Below are positions 17,901 through 25,541 of a stretch of 58,012 bases of DNA, piece by piece (the stretch's first letter is position 1; every line of letters starts with the position of its first letter). The position numbers and the translations under genes were made by a program. Location: the NCBI GenBank assembly GCA_018818105.1, contig JAHISK010000074.1, positions 1-58,012 on the forward strand. Direction: 5' to 3'. The DNA is from Candidatus Omnitrophota bacterium. Lineage in GTDB: Bacteria > Omnitrophota > Gorgyraeia > Duberdicusellales > 4484-171. Under the pieces are notes generated by a model. The model saw only the letters and a program-made list of their open reading frames with translations. It searched no databases and was not told the origin of the DNA.

Positions 17901-18175
17901 CCGCCTAAATTCGGAAGAAGAGCATCCGGTCGTTCTTTCTCAATAATTTGTTCTAAACTTTCTATTGTTAACGGCTCTAGATAAGTCTTATCGGCCATGC
18001 CGGGATCAGTCATGATAGTAGCCGGATTAGAATTAACCAACACAACTTCATACCCTTCCTCTCTTAACGCTTTACACGCCTGCGTGCCGGAATAATCAAA
18101 CTCGCACGCCTGTCCAATAATAATCGGGCCGGACCCGATAATTAAAACTTTTTTAATGTCCTCTCTTCGTCCCAT
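14951..18175 (-). CDS. carB: Carbamoyl-phosphate synthase large subunit, copy 1
   Basis: At 1074 aa this is a full-length large subunit with two ATP-grasp halves. The N-half has [38 protein letters not shown] and [18 protein letters not shown]. The C-half has [32 protein letters not shown] and [17 protein letters not shown]-terminal allosteric domain follows (ATEGTSKFLTENGV). It makes carbamoyl phosphate with CarA from glutamine, bicarbonate and two ATP. AGGAGG lies upstream of the ATG. A second carB lies at 31212-34490 next to carA; this copy sits beside dcd and between the pyr genes, which hints at a pyrimidine role. Confidence 0.96.
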   Translation of the reverse strand: MGRREDIKKVLIIGSGPIIIGQACEFDYSGTQACKALREEGYEVVLVNSNPATIMTDPGMADKTYLEPLTIESLEQIIEKERPDALLPNLGGQTGLNLTSSLHKAGILNKYNVEIIGVKADAIERGEDRIAFKETMIKLGIELPKSQASHSVEEAEVIAEKLTYPVVLRPAYTMGGTGGGIAYNVEELRTIVTRGLAASLVHQVLVEESVIGWEELELEVVRDHKNQKITVCFIENIDPMGVHTGDSFCCAPMLTVPQKLQKKMQDYSYKIVDAIGVIGGTNVQFAHNPVDDRLVVIEINPRTSRSSALASKATGFPIARISTKLAAGLSMDEIPYWKEGTLEKYVPSGDYVVIKFARWAFEKFPQAKDVLGTQMKAVGEVMSIGKTFKEAFQKAIRSLEIKRYGLGVDKFRALSVQELKAKLANPSSERIFLMYEALRKGMTVDDLCAMTYMHQYFVNEMKDIVMLEEEMLKTDWDNLADALVIKAKEWGFSDKYLGEIFNVEEKKVRQRRISLGKCAGYDIVPVSGVENEAYYYSTYIGEDKVGVSPNKKIMILGGGPNRIGQGIEFDYTCVHAAFALRDEGFESVMVNCNPETVSTDYDTSNKLYFEPLTVEDVLTIYEKEKPDGVIVQFGGQTPLNIAQELKDNGVKIVGTSPESIRFAEDRERFREKMIELGIPQPQAGTARSVEESVKIANAIGYPLMVRPSFVLGGRGMEIIYDEEMLLRYAKEAINVSPQYPMLIDRFLEHAIEAEVDALCDGENTFVASVMEHIELAGVHSGDSACAIPTRTLKKEHLAIIEEYSKKIAKELGVVGIMNIQFAVCDEKVYILEANPRASRTVPLVSKVTGISLARIATQLMVGKKIKDFKELKTVKVPYVGVKEAVFPFNMFPEVDPLLGPEMKATGEVMGLGDTFGVAFYKAQAAAGLKLPLEGNILITVADNSKPELLPIARKIKQLGFTIYATEGTSKFLTENGVENIYIRKLHEGRPNLGDAIKNKDIKLIINTPIGRNSKYDDSYIRIRAIQHKIPYITSMAAAAASVEGIESVKKGETSPKALQDYYKSREESKERVDA

Positions 18176-18194
18176 TTTAGACCTCCTGTTAAAT

Positions 18195-18270
18195 AGATTG
18201 CGGATGACAGATTAGAGATTGGAGATAAAATTTATTTCATCTGTAATCTGCCATCTCTAATCTCCAATCT
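18195..18270. repeat. GATTAGAGATTGGAGA palindromic word repeat, copy 2
   Basis: It is a near-identical copy of the element at 14362-14430, with AGATTAGAGATTGGAGATA on the left and ATCTCTAATCTCCAATCT on the right. It lies between carB and tRNA-Arg. A degenerate fragment, ATGGCAGATTACAGATATCA, follows the tRNA at 18359-18378. Confidence 0.8.
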
Positions 18271-18276
18271 AATATA

Positions 18277-18349
18277 TGTCCCTGGGCCGACTCGAACGGC
18301 CATTTCAGGCTCCGGAGGCCTGTGCTCTATCCTGTTGAACTACAGGGAC
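18277..18349 (-). tRNA. tRNA-Arg (anticodon CCG)
   Basis: The minus strand folds as a 73-nt cloverleaf. Acceptor arms GTCCCTG/CAGGGAC, D-stem GTTC/GAGC, anticodon stem CAGGC/GCCTG with loop CTCCGGA, and T-stem GGCCG/CGGCC with loop TTCGAGT. The anticodon CCG reads the arginine codon CGG. CCA is not encoded. The gene is flanked on both sides by word repeats. Confidence 0.93.
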
Positions 18350-18463
18350 TAAAAATAGATGGCAGATTACAGATATCAGATGAAAAGATAGAAACAAAAC
18401 ATTTTAAAATGCAAATTTACCAGTTTAAAATTATCATTGAAATTCTATCTCCCCAGAAATTCA

Positions 18464-18964
18464 TTACTCATCATTATTGATAATTTCAAATAACGTATTA
18501 AAATTATCTTCCAGGAAATTTTTGTTTTTACTTTTTCTTCCTGCTAAATTCTTCGAGAATAAAATGTGCGTGTGTTTTTCTCTCAAAATATTTTCTAATT
18601 CACTTAACGCTTTATTGCTGCCGGCTCCACTGCCGCAAGTCAAAAAGCAGGCTGTCTTTTTATTTTCTAAATCCCCTATTTTTTTCAAATAACTTCTTAG
18701 CGCGGGAGCAAAAGTAAACGCCCACACTGGCGAAGCGAATATACTAAGATCATACTTTTTAAGATCAATATCAGCATTGCCAATTTCCGGTTCCTTCTTA
18801 GAGAAAGCCTGCCGACACTGTCCAAAGAAAGAAATTATCTCCTTAACAGGTTTCACTTCAATTAATTCGACAGTATTCTTTCTGTCCTCAAATTTATTCT
18901 TTAAAAATACACACATCCGTTTTGTGTTCCCCGAAAAAGAATAAAACACTATCGCGACTTTCAT
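18464..18964 (-). CDS. Flavodoxin-family protein
   Basis: The 166-aa protein opens with VAIVFYSFSGNTKRM, the FMN phosphate-binding loop of flavodoxins. FASPVWAFTFAPALRSYLKK and CFLTCGSGAGSNKALSELE match later FMN-contact loops. It is likely a cytoplasmic one- or two-electron carrier or a small NAD(P)H-dependent FMN oxidoreductase. Word-repeat gaps on both sides suggest it is transcribed alone or at the tail of the pyr transcript. Confidence 0.85.
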   Translation of the reverse strand: MKVAIVFYSFSGNTKRMCVFLKNKFEDRKNTVELIEVKPVKEIISFFGQCRQAFSKKEPEIGNADIDLKKYDLSIFASPVWAFTFAPALRSYLKKIGDLENKKTACFLTCGSGAGSNKALSELENILREKHTHILFSKNLAGRKSKNKNFLEDNFNTLFEIINNDE

Positions 18965-19037
18965 AGATTAGTTATAAGTTTTAGGTTTTAAGTTCTAAGT
19001 TTTTAAACGAACTTAAATACCTATTTACCAATATTAA
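18965..19037. repeat. TAAGTTTTAGG-type word repeat, flavodoxin upstream gap
   Basis: AGTTATAAGTTTTAGGTTTT and AAGTTCTAAGTTTTTAAACG are tandem variants of one 7-8 bp word, with a short inverse tail GAACTTAAATACC. No promoter is clear. Confidence 0.5.
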
Positions 19038-20276
19038 TTAAAACAGCGTCAGCTGTTCTTTCTCTTGTTCTTCTTTTTCTTTCGTGAATATTTTAATAGT
19101 TCCGTATTCTCCATCATACCCAGGCAAAATTTTCAGTTGCTTTCCTCGTACCCTTTTTATACCTTCAGCTACTTTTTCCGGCAGTTTCGCCGTTAATTCT
19201 TCCTCATCCATATTTACTAATATATCCAATTCTGTTCCAACGGTATAGATCAAATCTAGGTATTCTTTCTCTACGGCTTTGCTGGTTTTCTTCAACCCTT
19301 TCGCTTCAGCGACAATCTCATCTAACGGAACTAAACTTTTATATCCTATCGCGTTTTTAGGAATAAATCCTTCCTCTCTATCAGCCAACTCTGAAATCCT
19401 ATACAGAACACCTCTAGTCAGCCTTTTCCTACACACCGGACAAACACCATTGTTACTCCTGGTTTCTCTCGGATGATACCGTACATTACAATTTCTGTGT
19501 CCATCATAATGATATTTACCTTCCTCGGGAAAAAACTCAACAGTATATAAAAACTTTTCCTTATCCTTATTTTCTAAAACTTTTTTTATTTCCCAATAAT
19601 TTAAATCACAATCAAACACGTTAGCTTCTCTCCCTATTTTAGAAGGAGAATGGCTGTCAGAATTAGAAATCAACGAATACTTATCTAACGCCGAAACCCG
19701 CCAATTCATCGCCGGATCACTGGAAAGACCCGTTTCTAAAGCTGTTATGTTTTGTGTGTACTTACCATACGCCTCCTCCAACGAATTAAACCCCGAATTT
19801 GACCCAAACACAGAATACCAAGGCGTCCAACAATGTGCTGGCACCAACATTATATCCGGCGATATCCTACTTAGTTCTTCCGCTAACTTTATACAACTCA
19901 TTCCTAAAATAGGACGACCGTCGGAAGCTATGTTTCCATGAAAAGATAACATCTTATTTATTTCTTCAGCCATCTTAAACGATGGCGCCATAACAATATT
20001 ATGAACACGATGGCCCTTACCGTTCTGAGAATAAATACTAGAAATCTCTCCCGATAAAATAAAATGTACCCCTTCATATAAAAATAATCCCTGGTTATCC
20101 AACGGTTGTAAATACTTTTTTAACTCCTGCAGCCACAAATGATGGGTAAAATCACCCGTGCCCAAAAGATTTATTCCTTTCAGTTTCGCCCACTTCGCTA
20201 AGGTTGGAACCTCCATCTGCTTAGACGTCGCCAGGGAATACTTTGAATGAATATGGAAATCTGCTACAAACTTCAT
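19038..20276 (-). CDS. PHP-domain endonuclease Q-like protein
   Basis: The 412-aa protein begins FVADFHIHSKYSLATSK, the PHP metal-binding HxH motif, followed by GTGDFTHHLWLQEL and LISNSDSHSPSKIGREA with further metal ligands. A zinc-binding segment, RNCNVRYHPRETRSNNGVCP then CRKRLTRGV, lies at about residues 262-290. This layout matches TIGR00375/EndoQ, which in Thermococcales and some bacteria cuts 5' of deaminated bases such as uracil and hypoxanthine. Its place between pyrC and the carB/dcd genes links it to uracil-DNA control. The repair role is inferred from family knowledge only. Confidence 0.85.
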   Translation of the reverse strand: MKFVADFHIHSKYSLATSKQMEVPTLAKWAKLKGINLLGTGDFTHHLWLQELKKYLQPLDNQGLFLYEGVHFILSGEISSIYSQNGKGHRVHNIVMAPSFKMAEEINKMLSFHGNIASDGRPILGMSCIKLAEELSRISPDIMLVPAHCWTPWYSVFGSNSGFNSLEEAYGKYTQNITALETGLSSDPAMNWRVSALDKYSLISNSDSHSPSKIGREANVFDCDLNYWEIKKVLENKDKEKFLYTVEFFPEEGKYHYDGHRNCNVRYHPRETRSNNGVCPVCRKRLTRGVLYRISELADREEGFIPKNAIGYKSLVPLDEIVAEAKGLKKTSKAVEKEYLDLIYTVGTELDILVNMDEEELTAKLPEKVAEGIKRVRGKQLKILPGYDGEYGTIKIFTKEKEEQEKEQLTLF

Positions 20277-20342
20277 ATAAACGCTACTTCGAAAAATGAT
20301 AATCTACGCTAATTTGAAAAACGCTAATTCAGCTAATATTAC
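20277..20342. repeat. ACGCTAATT word repeat between pyrC and the PHP gene
   Basis: ACGCTACTTCG, ACGCTAATTTG and ACGCTAATTCAGCTAAT follow one another in the gap just downstream of the pyrC stop codon. No terminator or promoter is evident. Confidence 0.5.
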
Positions 20343-21629
20343 TTAGCGATTACTTCCGCTATAAACAACTTTACCTTTATGAATGGTATACTCAATCACT
20401 CCTAGGAGCTCCTCTCCTAAAAAGGGAGAATTTTTTGATTTTGAATGGAACCCCGCCGCAGACACGCGCCATTTTTTATTTAAATCAGCGATAACAATAC
20501 TGGGGTCAGCATCCTTTTCTATCTTCCCACATTGCTTGAATCCTAAAATTTTTGCTGGGTTAGCACTAAGCTTTTCAGTTACTCCTCCTAAATCTATGAC
20601 TTTATTCTTCACTAAATATGTACACGTCAAAGAAAACGCTGTTTCTAACCCAATAAACCCAAAAGGAGCGACGTCAAAAGGTAATTCTTTCTCCGCTTGA
20701 GAATGAGGAGCATGGTCTGTCGCTATACAATCAATTACACCCTTACCTAAAGCCTGCTTAATTGCCGCGACATCTTTATCGTCGCCTAACGGCGGATTAA
20801 CTTTAAAGTTACTATTAAACTTACTTTTCTCAACATCAGCAACCGTTAACGTAAAATAGTGAGGCGCCGTTTCAGCTGTAACCTTAACTCCTTGTTTTTT
20901 TGCTCTCTCTATAATTTCTACACTCTTAGCTGTACTTACATGCGCGATATGAATACGTTTATTAAGATATTTGGCCAGTTCAATATCTCTGGCAACAATT
21001 AAACTCTCAGCTATATCTGGTACCGCGCGAATCCCGTATTTAGAAGAAATCACCCCTTCTCTCATTGCCCCTTTACCGGAAAGCCGGATATCTTCGCAAT
21101 GAGACACAATTAATAAGTTCTCCATCTGGGAATATTCTAACGCGCGGCGAAGAAGCAAACTGTCAGAAACAGAAGCGCCGTCGTCGCTTAACATTAAGCA
21201 TCCCGCCCTCTTCAGCGCGCTAAACTCAGTAAGCTCTTTGCCCTCTCGCCCCTTTGTAATAGCCCCTATGGGATAAATATCTACTACCCCTAGCCGGAGG
21301 CTTTCATCTATAATCCATTGAGCAATTGACTCTGCGTCAATCGCGGGATTAGTGTTAGGCATACAAAAAATCTTAGTAAACCCGCCAGCCGCGGCGGCTT
21401 TTGATCCGCTTAAAAAATCTTCTTCATCTTCCCTTCCCGGCGTACGTAAATGAACATGTAAATCTATAAATCCGGGAAAAACATGTTTTCCTTTAGCATC
21501 TATTACTTTATCCGCGCTTTCAGGGATATTCTTTCCTACCGATATAATTTTACTGTTGCTAAGAAGAATGTCTCCTTCGAAAATTTTATCCGCGTTTACA
21601 ATCGTTCCATTTTTTATAAGTATCTTCAT
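20343..21629 (-). CDS. pyrC: Dihydroorotase
   Basis: This zinc amidohydrolase (428 aa, the long class I type) closes carbamoyl aspartate to dihydroorotate. GFIDLHVHLRTPGREDEEDF holds the first metal ligands. HVSTAKSVEIIERAKKQG and IATDHAPHSQAEKELPF hold later histidines and the catalytic aspartate. ALEYSQMENLLIVSHCED is the segment before the bridging ligands. It follows pyrB after six bases, so pyrR-pyrB-pyrC form one transcript controlled by the PyrR leader. Confidence 0.96.
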   Translation of the reverse strand: MKILIKNGTIVNADKIFEGDILLSNSKIISVGKNIPESADKVIDAKGKHVFPGFIDLHVHLRTPGREDEEDFLSGSKAAAAGGFTKIFCMPNTNPAIDAESIAQWIIDESLRLGVVDIYPIGAITKGREGKELTEFSALKRAGCLMLSDDGASVSDSLLLRRALEYSQMENLLIVSHCEDIRLSGKGAMREGVISSKYGIRAVPDIAESLIVARDIELAKYLNKRIHIAHVSTAKSVEIIERAKKQGVKVTAETAPHYFTLTVADVEKSKFNSNFKVNPPLGDDKDVAAIKQALGKGVIDCIATDHAPHSQAEKELPFDVAPFGFIGLETAFSLTCTYLVKNKVIDLGGVTEKLSANPAKILGFKQCGKIEKDADPSIVIADLNKKWRVSAAGFHSKSKNSPFLGEELLGVIEYTIHKGKVVYSGSNR

Positions 21630-21635
21630 TATTCT

Positions 21636-22565
21636 TTATCTTTTATTCGTACCTACCAAATATAAACATGCCATTCTTATTGCTAACCCATTTTCAACTT
21701 GTTTTAAAATTAAAGGGTGAACTTTATCTTTTATTGCTGAGCTAATTTCCACATCCCAATTAACTGGACCCGGATGCAACACAATACAATCCTTCTTTAT
21801 CTTTGCTAACCGCGCGCCAGTTAAAGCAAACTTATCCACATACTCTCTAATAGTAGGAAAAAATGATGAGTTTTGCCTTTCCTGCTGAATACGCAACATT
21901 ATAATAACATCGGCTTTACCAATGACCTCGTCTAAATCATAAGAAACTTCTACCCCACCCAGCTTATCAAACTCATAAGGAATAAATGTTGGAGGAGCAC
22001 ACACTGTCGTCTGTGATGAAAATTTATGAAACGCGAAAATATTAGACCGCGCCACCCGCGAATGCCTGATGTCACCAACAATTAAAACGTTCAATCCTTC
22101 CAACGTGCCTTTTATTTCCTTAACCGTGAACATATCCAGAAGCGCTTGAGTAGGATGCTCATTTTGACCGTCGCCAGCATTAACAATGCTTGCCTGCGTG
22201 TACTTATCAAAATCATACAAACACGCGCTAGAAACGCTGCGAACAACCATAATATCAGGATGATAGGCGTTGAGGGTTTTAACCGTATCAACAGCGGACT
22301 CCCCCTTAGATAAACTACTGGTAGAAGAAGAAAAATTTATAACATCAGCACTTAGCCGCTTAGCGGCTAACTCAAAAGAGGTACGCGTCCTTGTTGAGTT
22401 TTCAAAAAATAAATTAAGAACAGTTTTACCTCGTAACGCGGGGACTTTTTTAACTTCCCGCTGGGAAATCTCTTTAAACGCTTGCGCCTGAGACAATACC
22501 AATTCAATCTCGTCTCGACTTAAATCTTTAATTCCTAAGATATGTTGTTTCGTCCACTCTTTCAT
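21636..22565 (-). CDS. pyrB: Aspartate carbamoyltransferase catalytic subunit
   Basis: It condenses carbamoyl phosphate with aspartate, the committed step of pyrimidine synthesis. The 309-aa protein holds FENSTRTRTSFELAAKRL (the STRT carbamoyl-phosphate motif), NAGDGQNEHPTQALLDMFT and VLHPGPVNWDVEI, all complete. No pyrI regulatory subunit is nearby, as in PyrR-regulated Gram-positive operons, so control is likely at transcription. It overlaps pyrR by 4 nt. Confidence 0.97.
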   Translation of the reverse strand: MKEWTKQHILGIKDLSRDEIELVLSQAQAFKEISQREVKKVPALRGKTVLNLFFENSTRTRTSFELAAKRLSADVINFSSSTSSLSKGESAVDTVKTLNAYHPDIMVVRSVSSACLYDFDKYTQASIVNAGDGQNEHPTQALLDMFTVKEIKGTLEGLNVLIVGDIRHSRVARSNIFAFHKFSSQTTVCAPPTFIPYEFDKLGGVEVSYDLDEVIGKADVIIMLRIQQERQNSSFFPTIREYVDKFALTGARLAKIKKDCIVLHPGPVNWDVEISSAIKDKVHPLILKQVENGLAIRMACLYLVGTNKR

Positions 22566-23149
22566 ATTGCTTCTTCTCTGTCCTCAGTCTTCGGTATTCG
22601 GTCTTCCTCTTGTAGAAGAATAACCTCATCTTTTCGGTCTATTTCCTTCAGGCGAACTTCGACTAATTCTTTATTTGACGTAGGAATATTTTTTCCTACG
22701 AAATCAGCTCTTATCGGTAACTCTCTGTACCCTCTATCAACTAAAACAAGCAATTCTACTCTCTTAGGTCGACCAAAATCCATAATTTCATCTAACGCCG
22801 CGCGCACGGTTCTTCCCGTAAATAATACGTCATCGACTAAAACAACTACCTTATCAGTTAAATCAAACCCTATTATTGTCTCTTTAACTATTGGATTATG
22901 TCCTATAGTCGTTAAGTCATCACGATATAAGGTTATATCAAGTATTCCTAAAGGAACCTTAATTTTTTCTAGTTCTTCTATTATTTGCTGAATTCGTTTG
23001 GCAAGGTACACGCCTCGGGTTTGGATACCTATGAGAACTAATTTTTGTGGGTCAGGATCTTTCTCTAAAATCTGATGGGTAAGCCGATAAAGAATTCTTC
23101 TTATATCGTCACAGGTAAGAATCTTTATTTTTTCTTTAAACTTGTTCAT
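22562..23149 (-). CDS. pyrR: PyrR: pyrimidine operon attenuation protein / uracil phosphoribosyltransferase
   Basis: The 195-aa protein has a type I phosphoribosyltransferase fold. The PRPP loop VVVLVDDVLFTGRTVRAALD is at about residues 100-120, and GIQTRGVYLAKRIQ and DITLYRDDL are conserved PyrR segments. With UMP bound it should grip its own leader RNA and favour termination; a fitting leader lies upstream. The last 15 or so residues (EDRIPKTEDREEAI) extend beyond normal PyrR and are encoded by a word repeat shared with pyrK. The ATG overlaps the TGA of a 20-codon leader ORF. Confidence 0.95.
   Translation of the reverse strand: MNKFKEKIKILTCDDIRRILYRLTHQILEKDPDPQKLVLIGIQTRGVYLAKRIQQIIEELEKIKVPLGILDITLYRDDLTTIGHNPIVKETIIGFDLTDKVVVLVDDVLFTGRTVRAALDEIMDFGRPKRVELLVLVDRGYRELPIRADFVGKNIPTSNKELVEVRLKEIDRKDEVILLQEEDRIPKTEDREEAI
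22572..22610. repeat. GAAGACT/GAATACC heptad repeat at the 3' end of pyrR
   Basis: The plus strand reads TCTGTCCTCAGTCTTCGG then TATTCGGTCTTCCTCTTG. In the pyrR frame it encodes EDRIPKTEDREE. The same words lie in pyrK at 7811-7853, in the same orientation relative to coding and in the same frame. Confidence 0.75.
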
Positions 23150-23208
23150 ACAAAAAAAACCGCGCCTATATTTAGCGCGGAACTCTTATTTTTTACTTCT
23201 TTTTTCAT
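23146..23208 (-). CDS. Putative 20-aa leader peptide before pyrR
   Basis: An ATG at 23208 follows AAGGAAA and opens a 20-codon frame (MKKEVKNKSSALNIGAVFFV). It runs through the whole terminator hairpin and stops with TGA overlapping the pyrR ATG (GTATGAAC). The ribosome site lies at the 3' arm of the PyrR-binding hairpin. Translation could couple to pyrR or melt the terminator. The open frame and spacing are seen directly; its translation is inferred. Confidence 0.45.
   Translation of the reverse strand: MKKEVKNKSSALNIGAVFFV
23152..23180 (-). terminator. Attenuator terminator of the pyrR-pyrB-pyrC operon
   Basis: On the minus strand CCGCGC (23180-23175) pairs with GCGCGG (23165-23160) around a 9-nt loop, followed by eight T. 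It lies just before the pyrR start, downstream of a PyrR-type binding hairpin. Confidence 0.85.
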
Positions 23209-23216
23209 ATATATTT

Positions 23217-23247
23217 CCTTGCGGACCTCACTGGACCCACTTAAAGG
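23217..23247 (-). promoter_or_regulatory. PyrR-binding anti-antiterminator hairpin
   Basis: The minus strand reads CCTT, TAA bulge, GTGG, loop GTCCAGTGAGGT, CCGC, AAGG. The loop sequence TCCAGTGAGG with a purine-rich internal bulge and the closing GCAAGG match the PyrR-binding loops of Bacillus-type pyr attenuators (TCCNGNGAGG). UMP-bound PyrR should stabilise it and permit the terminator downstream. Confidence 0.85.
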
Positions 23248-23255
23248 TTACTATA

Positions 23256-23284
23256 TATATACCGTATTTTCGCAGAAATGTCAA
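23256..23284 (-). promoter_or_regulatory. Promoter of pyrRBC
   Basis: TTGACA (23284-23279) and TATATA (23261-23256) are separated by 17 bp on the minus strand. The start would be about 100 nt before pyrR, which leaves room for the PyrR hairpin and terminator. The -35 box begins only 13 bases after the stop of the upstream secreted-protein gene. Confidence 0.8.
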
Positions 23285-23296
23285 GAAATACCTTCG

Positions 23297-24397
23297 TTAT
23301 GGAATACAGCTAATTCCTGGCACTTTTATTCCTCTATTCTCACCAGTCCAAGAAGGATAGAAACGGCGACTACCTCCATCTACATACCATCCTTTATCTT
23401 CACCCACTAATGGAGCAATAATCATTACTTCATCTTTATAAGTCGGCGCGGACCCCATTCTCGGCATATATTCACGTAAAGTCACACTGCCGGCAAAAGC
23501 CGCGCCATCAACATATCCTACAAGCGAAATTATTCCTTCTTTTAAAAATTTCCAATCCGAAATAGCAACAGACATATTATTACCGCCAATCTCAACACCT
23601 TTTACAACAACCTGCCCAGGAACTGACTGATACATTGTCTTAAGAGGCCTACGTACCCGCTCAACAACTGTCCATCCCTTAAAAAAAGAGAAGGACCAAA
23701 TGGCAACAGCTTTAGCATCAGCGCTTCCTTTATCTTTGAGCAACTTTAACACTACTTCCTGCGCTACTTTACCAGACAAAGCCTCTACGCCATAGGCTCC
23801 TTTCCATCTCTGAGCCACTTCATTTTTAGTTATTAATCTTAAAATTTCCGAAGAAAAAAACAACTTCTGTTCCGAAGAAGAAAAAAGAGCGTAATTGTAA
23901 TCTTCATATGTCACCTCGCCCAACTGATTCCAAAGATAATCAGGATAACAAAGAACTATTTTTTCTATCTCTCCTTTTTTATTTACTTTCGCACCGCTAT
24001 TATCATGCCAATCACCAGCTTCCTCAGTCTTTGCTATAGAAATAGACACCGGGATTTCGCCGTTTCTTACCCGCGAAAAAACATTATTGATATCCTTAAT
24101 TTCACCATCACCTAACAAATTACCGGACACATCTGACTTTAGCTTTATATTGGGAATCTCCTTAACCGAATAAGGAAATTGTACTATCTCATAAGTATAC
24201 GTTTTCTGTATCACTGCCGAGTATAAAGTGAATCCGTCAAACTTTGTCGAAGGAATATTATTAGGATTCTGATAACTCTCAATAAAACCGCCATCTGCCC
24301 CAAACATTATTTTATCTTGAGAAAATACCGCGCAGCAAGAAAAACCTACCCCCATAACAAAAACTAAAATAGATACTACATTTTTCTTCATATTCAT
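23297..24397 (-). CDS. Secreted protein of unknown function, paralog A
   Basis: It is an about 366-aa protein with a signal peptide (KKNVVSILVFVMGVGFSCCA then VFSQ), so it is exported. No catalytic motif is recognised. It shares blocks with the gene at 24528-25517: EQKLFFSSEILRLI against EQKLFFSAECLRAV, ADAKAVAIWS against GEAKAVAIVS, and MSVAISDWKFLKEG against LSVAIADWYFLQEG. The C-terminus ends GISCIP, close to GISCSLQP of the short gene at 26926. The start is uncertain: after AAGGAGG come ATGs at 24400, 24397 and 24391; I take the second for spacing. Confidence 0.7.
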   Translation of the reverse strand: MNMKKNVVSILVFVMGVGFSCCAVFSQDKIMFGADGGFIESYQNPNNIPSTKFDGFTLYSAVIQKTYTYEIVQFPYSVKEIPNIKLKSDVSGNLLGDGEIKDINNVFSRVRNGEIPVSISIAKTEEAGDWHDNSGAKVNKKGEIEKIVLCYPDYLWNQLGEVTYEDYNYALFSSSEQKLFFSSEILRLITKNEVAQRWKGAYGVEALSGKVAQEVVLKLLKDKGSADAKAVAIWSFSFFKGWTVVERVRRPLKTMYQSVPGQVVVKGVEIGGNNMSVAISDWKFLKEGIISLVGYVDGAAFAGSVTLREYMPRMGSAPTYKDEVMIIAPLVGEDKGWYVDGGSRRFYPSWTGENRGIKVPGISCIP

Positions 24398-24527
24398 CAT
24401 AACCTCCTTAAAATAGAAAATATTTTTTATCGCTAGGACATTAATACATTCCTAAGGGATACAAATAACATCATTCCTATTACTACGGATTACAGAAAAT
24501 ATCCGCATCGATCTACTTTCATTTTCT

Positions 24528-25517
24528 TTAATCCCATGCGTATTTCTCAAAATCAAACGGACCATATTCATTCCATACCACTGGTGTTTCCATCTCGTTT
24601 CTTAGAATAGAAAAAACTATCCTCACCTCAGATGACATCTCCGGTAATCCCTCTTCAAGGAGTTCCTTATTCTTCACCTTAAATCCAACTAATCCGACAA
24701 GTCGGCCTTCTTGAAGAAAATACCAATCCGCTATAGCCACTGAGAGAGCATCTGCCCCTAACTTCAAATTATCTATCTTAACATACGTGGGCGTCTCTTC
24801 GTCTTGTTCAGACACAATCCTACTTACTACCCCCCCCTTAGATAATGCCAACGAAACTATTGCTACAGCTTTTGCTTCTCCGCTACCGCTCTCTGCTTTA
24901 CCTTTCAATAATTCCAATACTACGTGACTCGCTTTATTATAAGCATTATTAAAACTTTCTCCCTCTGCCTCAAGCACCGCCACTATGACCGCTCTTAAGC
25001 ATTCTGCTGAAAAAAACAATTTCTGCTCCAAAGGAGTAAGAATAGAGTCCAAATTATCTACCATCTGCTTAGGATACATAAAAAAGATTGCTCTACTCTT
25101 ATTCCCGTTTTTGCCAAAAGTTACAACCTTACTTCCAGGAGACATATTTTCCCCGGTGATAAGCATACGACAAAGCATTCCATCTTCCCGTATATTCTTC
25201 ATCATCTCATTTATATTTCCTATTTCTTCTTCTTTCAACAAATCGCAATCCACCAACGCCACCGCATCAAGCTCAGAAGCAGGAAACGGTAAGAACATCA
25301 TCGCTAAGGGCTTATGAGACATCTGAGAAATAACCGCGGCTAATCCTTTATTAAGGTCAAAATTTACCGGAGGCCCCTCAAAAACAGAATTCGCTCCGAT
25401 ATTATTATCATAATAAGAACCATACTCTCCACCCTGAGCAAAAACAGCATCCGACACACAAAACATAGTAAACAAAACCAATACAAGAGACAAAATACAT
25501 ACCGTTTTCTTTCTCAT
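24528..25517 (-). CDS. Secreted protein of unknown function, paralog B
   Basis: The 329-aa protein has a clear signal peptide (KKTVCILSLVLVLFTMFCVS, then DAVFAQ). The mature part starts Gly/Tyr-rich, then has mixed alpha/beta character with no recognised motif. It is related to paralog A by the blocks around EQKLFFSAE, EAKAVAI and LSVAIADWYFLQEG, which suggest a common globular fold of about 150 residues. AGGAGGG lies 7 nt before the ATG. Expression is from a promoter plus 44-nt hairpin leader that is copied almost exactly upstream of the third gene at 26926. Confidence 0.72.
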   Translation of the reverse strand: MRKKTVCILSLVLVLFTMFCVSDAVFAQGGEYGSYYDNNIGANSVFEGPPVNFDLNKGLAAVISQMSHKPLAMMFLPFPASELDAVALVDCDLLKEEEIGNINEMMKNIREDGMLCRMLITGENMSPGSKVVTFGKNGNKSRAIFFMYPKQMVDNLDSILTPLEQKLFFSAECLRAVIVAVLEAEGESFNNAYNKASHVVLELLKGKAESGSGEAKAVAIVSLALSKGGVVSRIVSEQDEETPTYVKIDNLKLGADALSVAIADWYFLQEGRLVGLVGFKVKNKELLEEGLPEMSSEVRIVFSILRNEMETPVVWNEYGPFDFEKYAWD

Positions 25518-25541
25518 CTTAAAACCCTCCTAAAAATAGAA

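Noticed and set aside
18195-18270. CRISPR array from repeated words
   Set aside because: The repeats are short, degenerate and face each other, without regular spacers; no cas genes are present.
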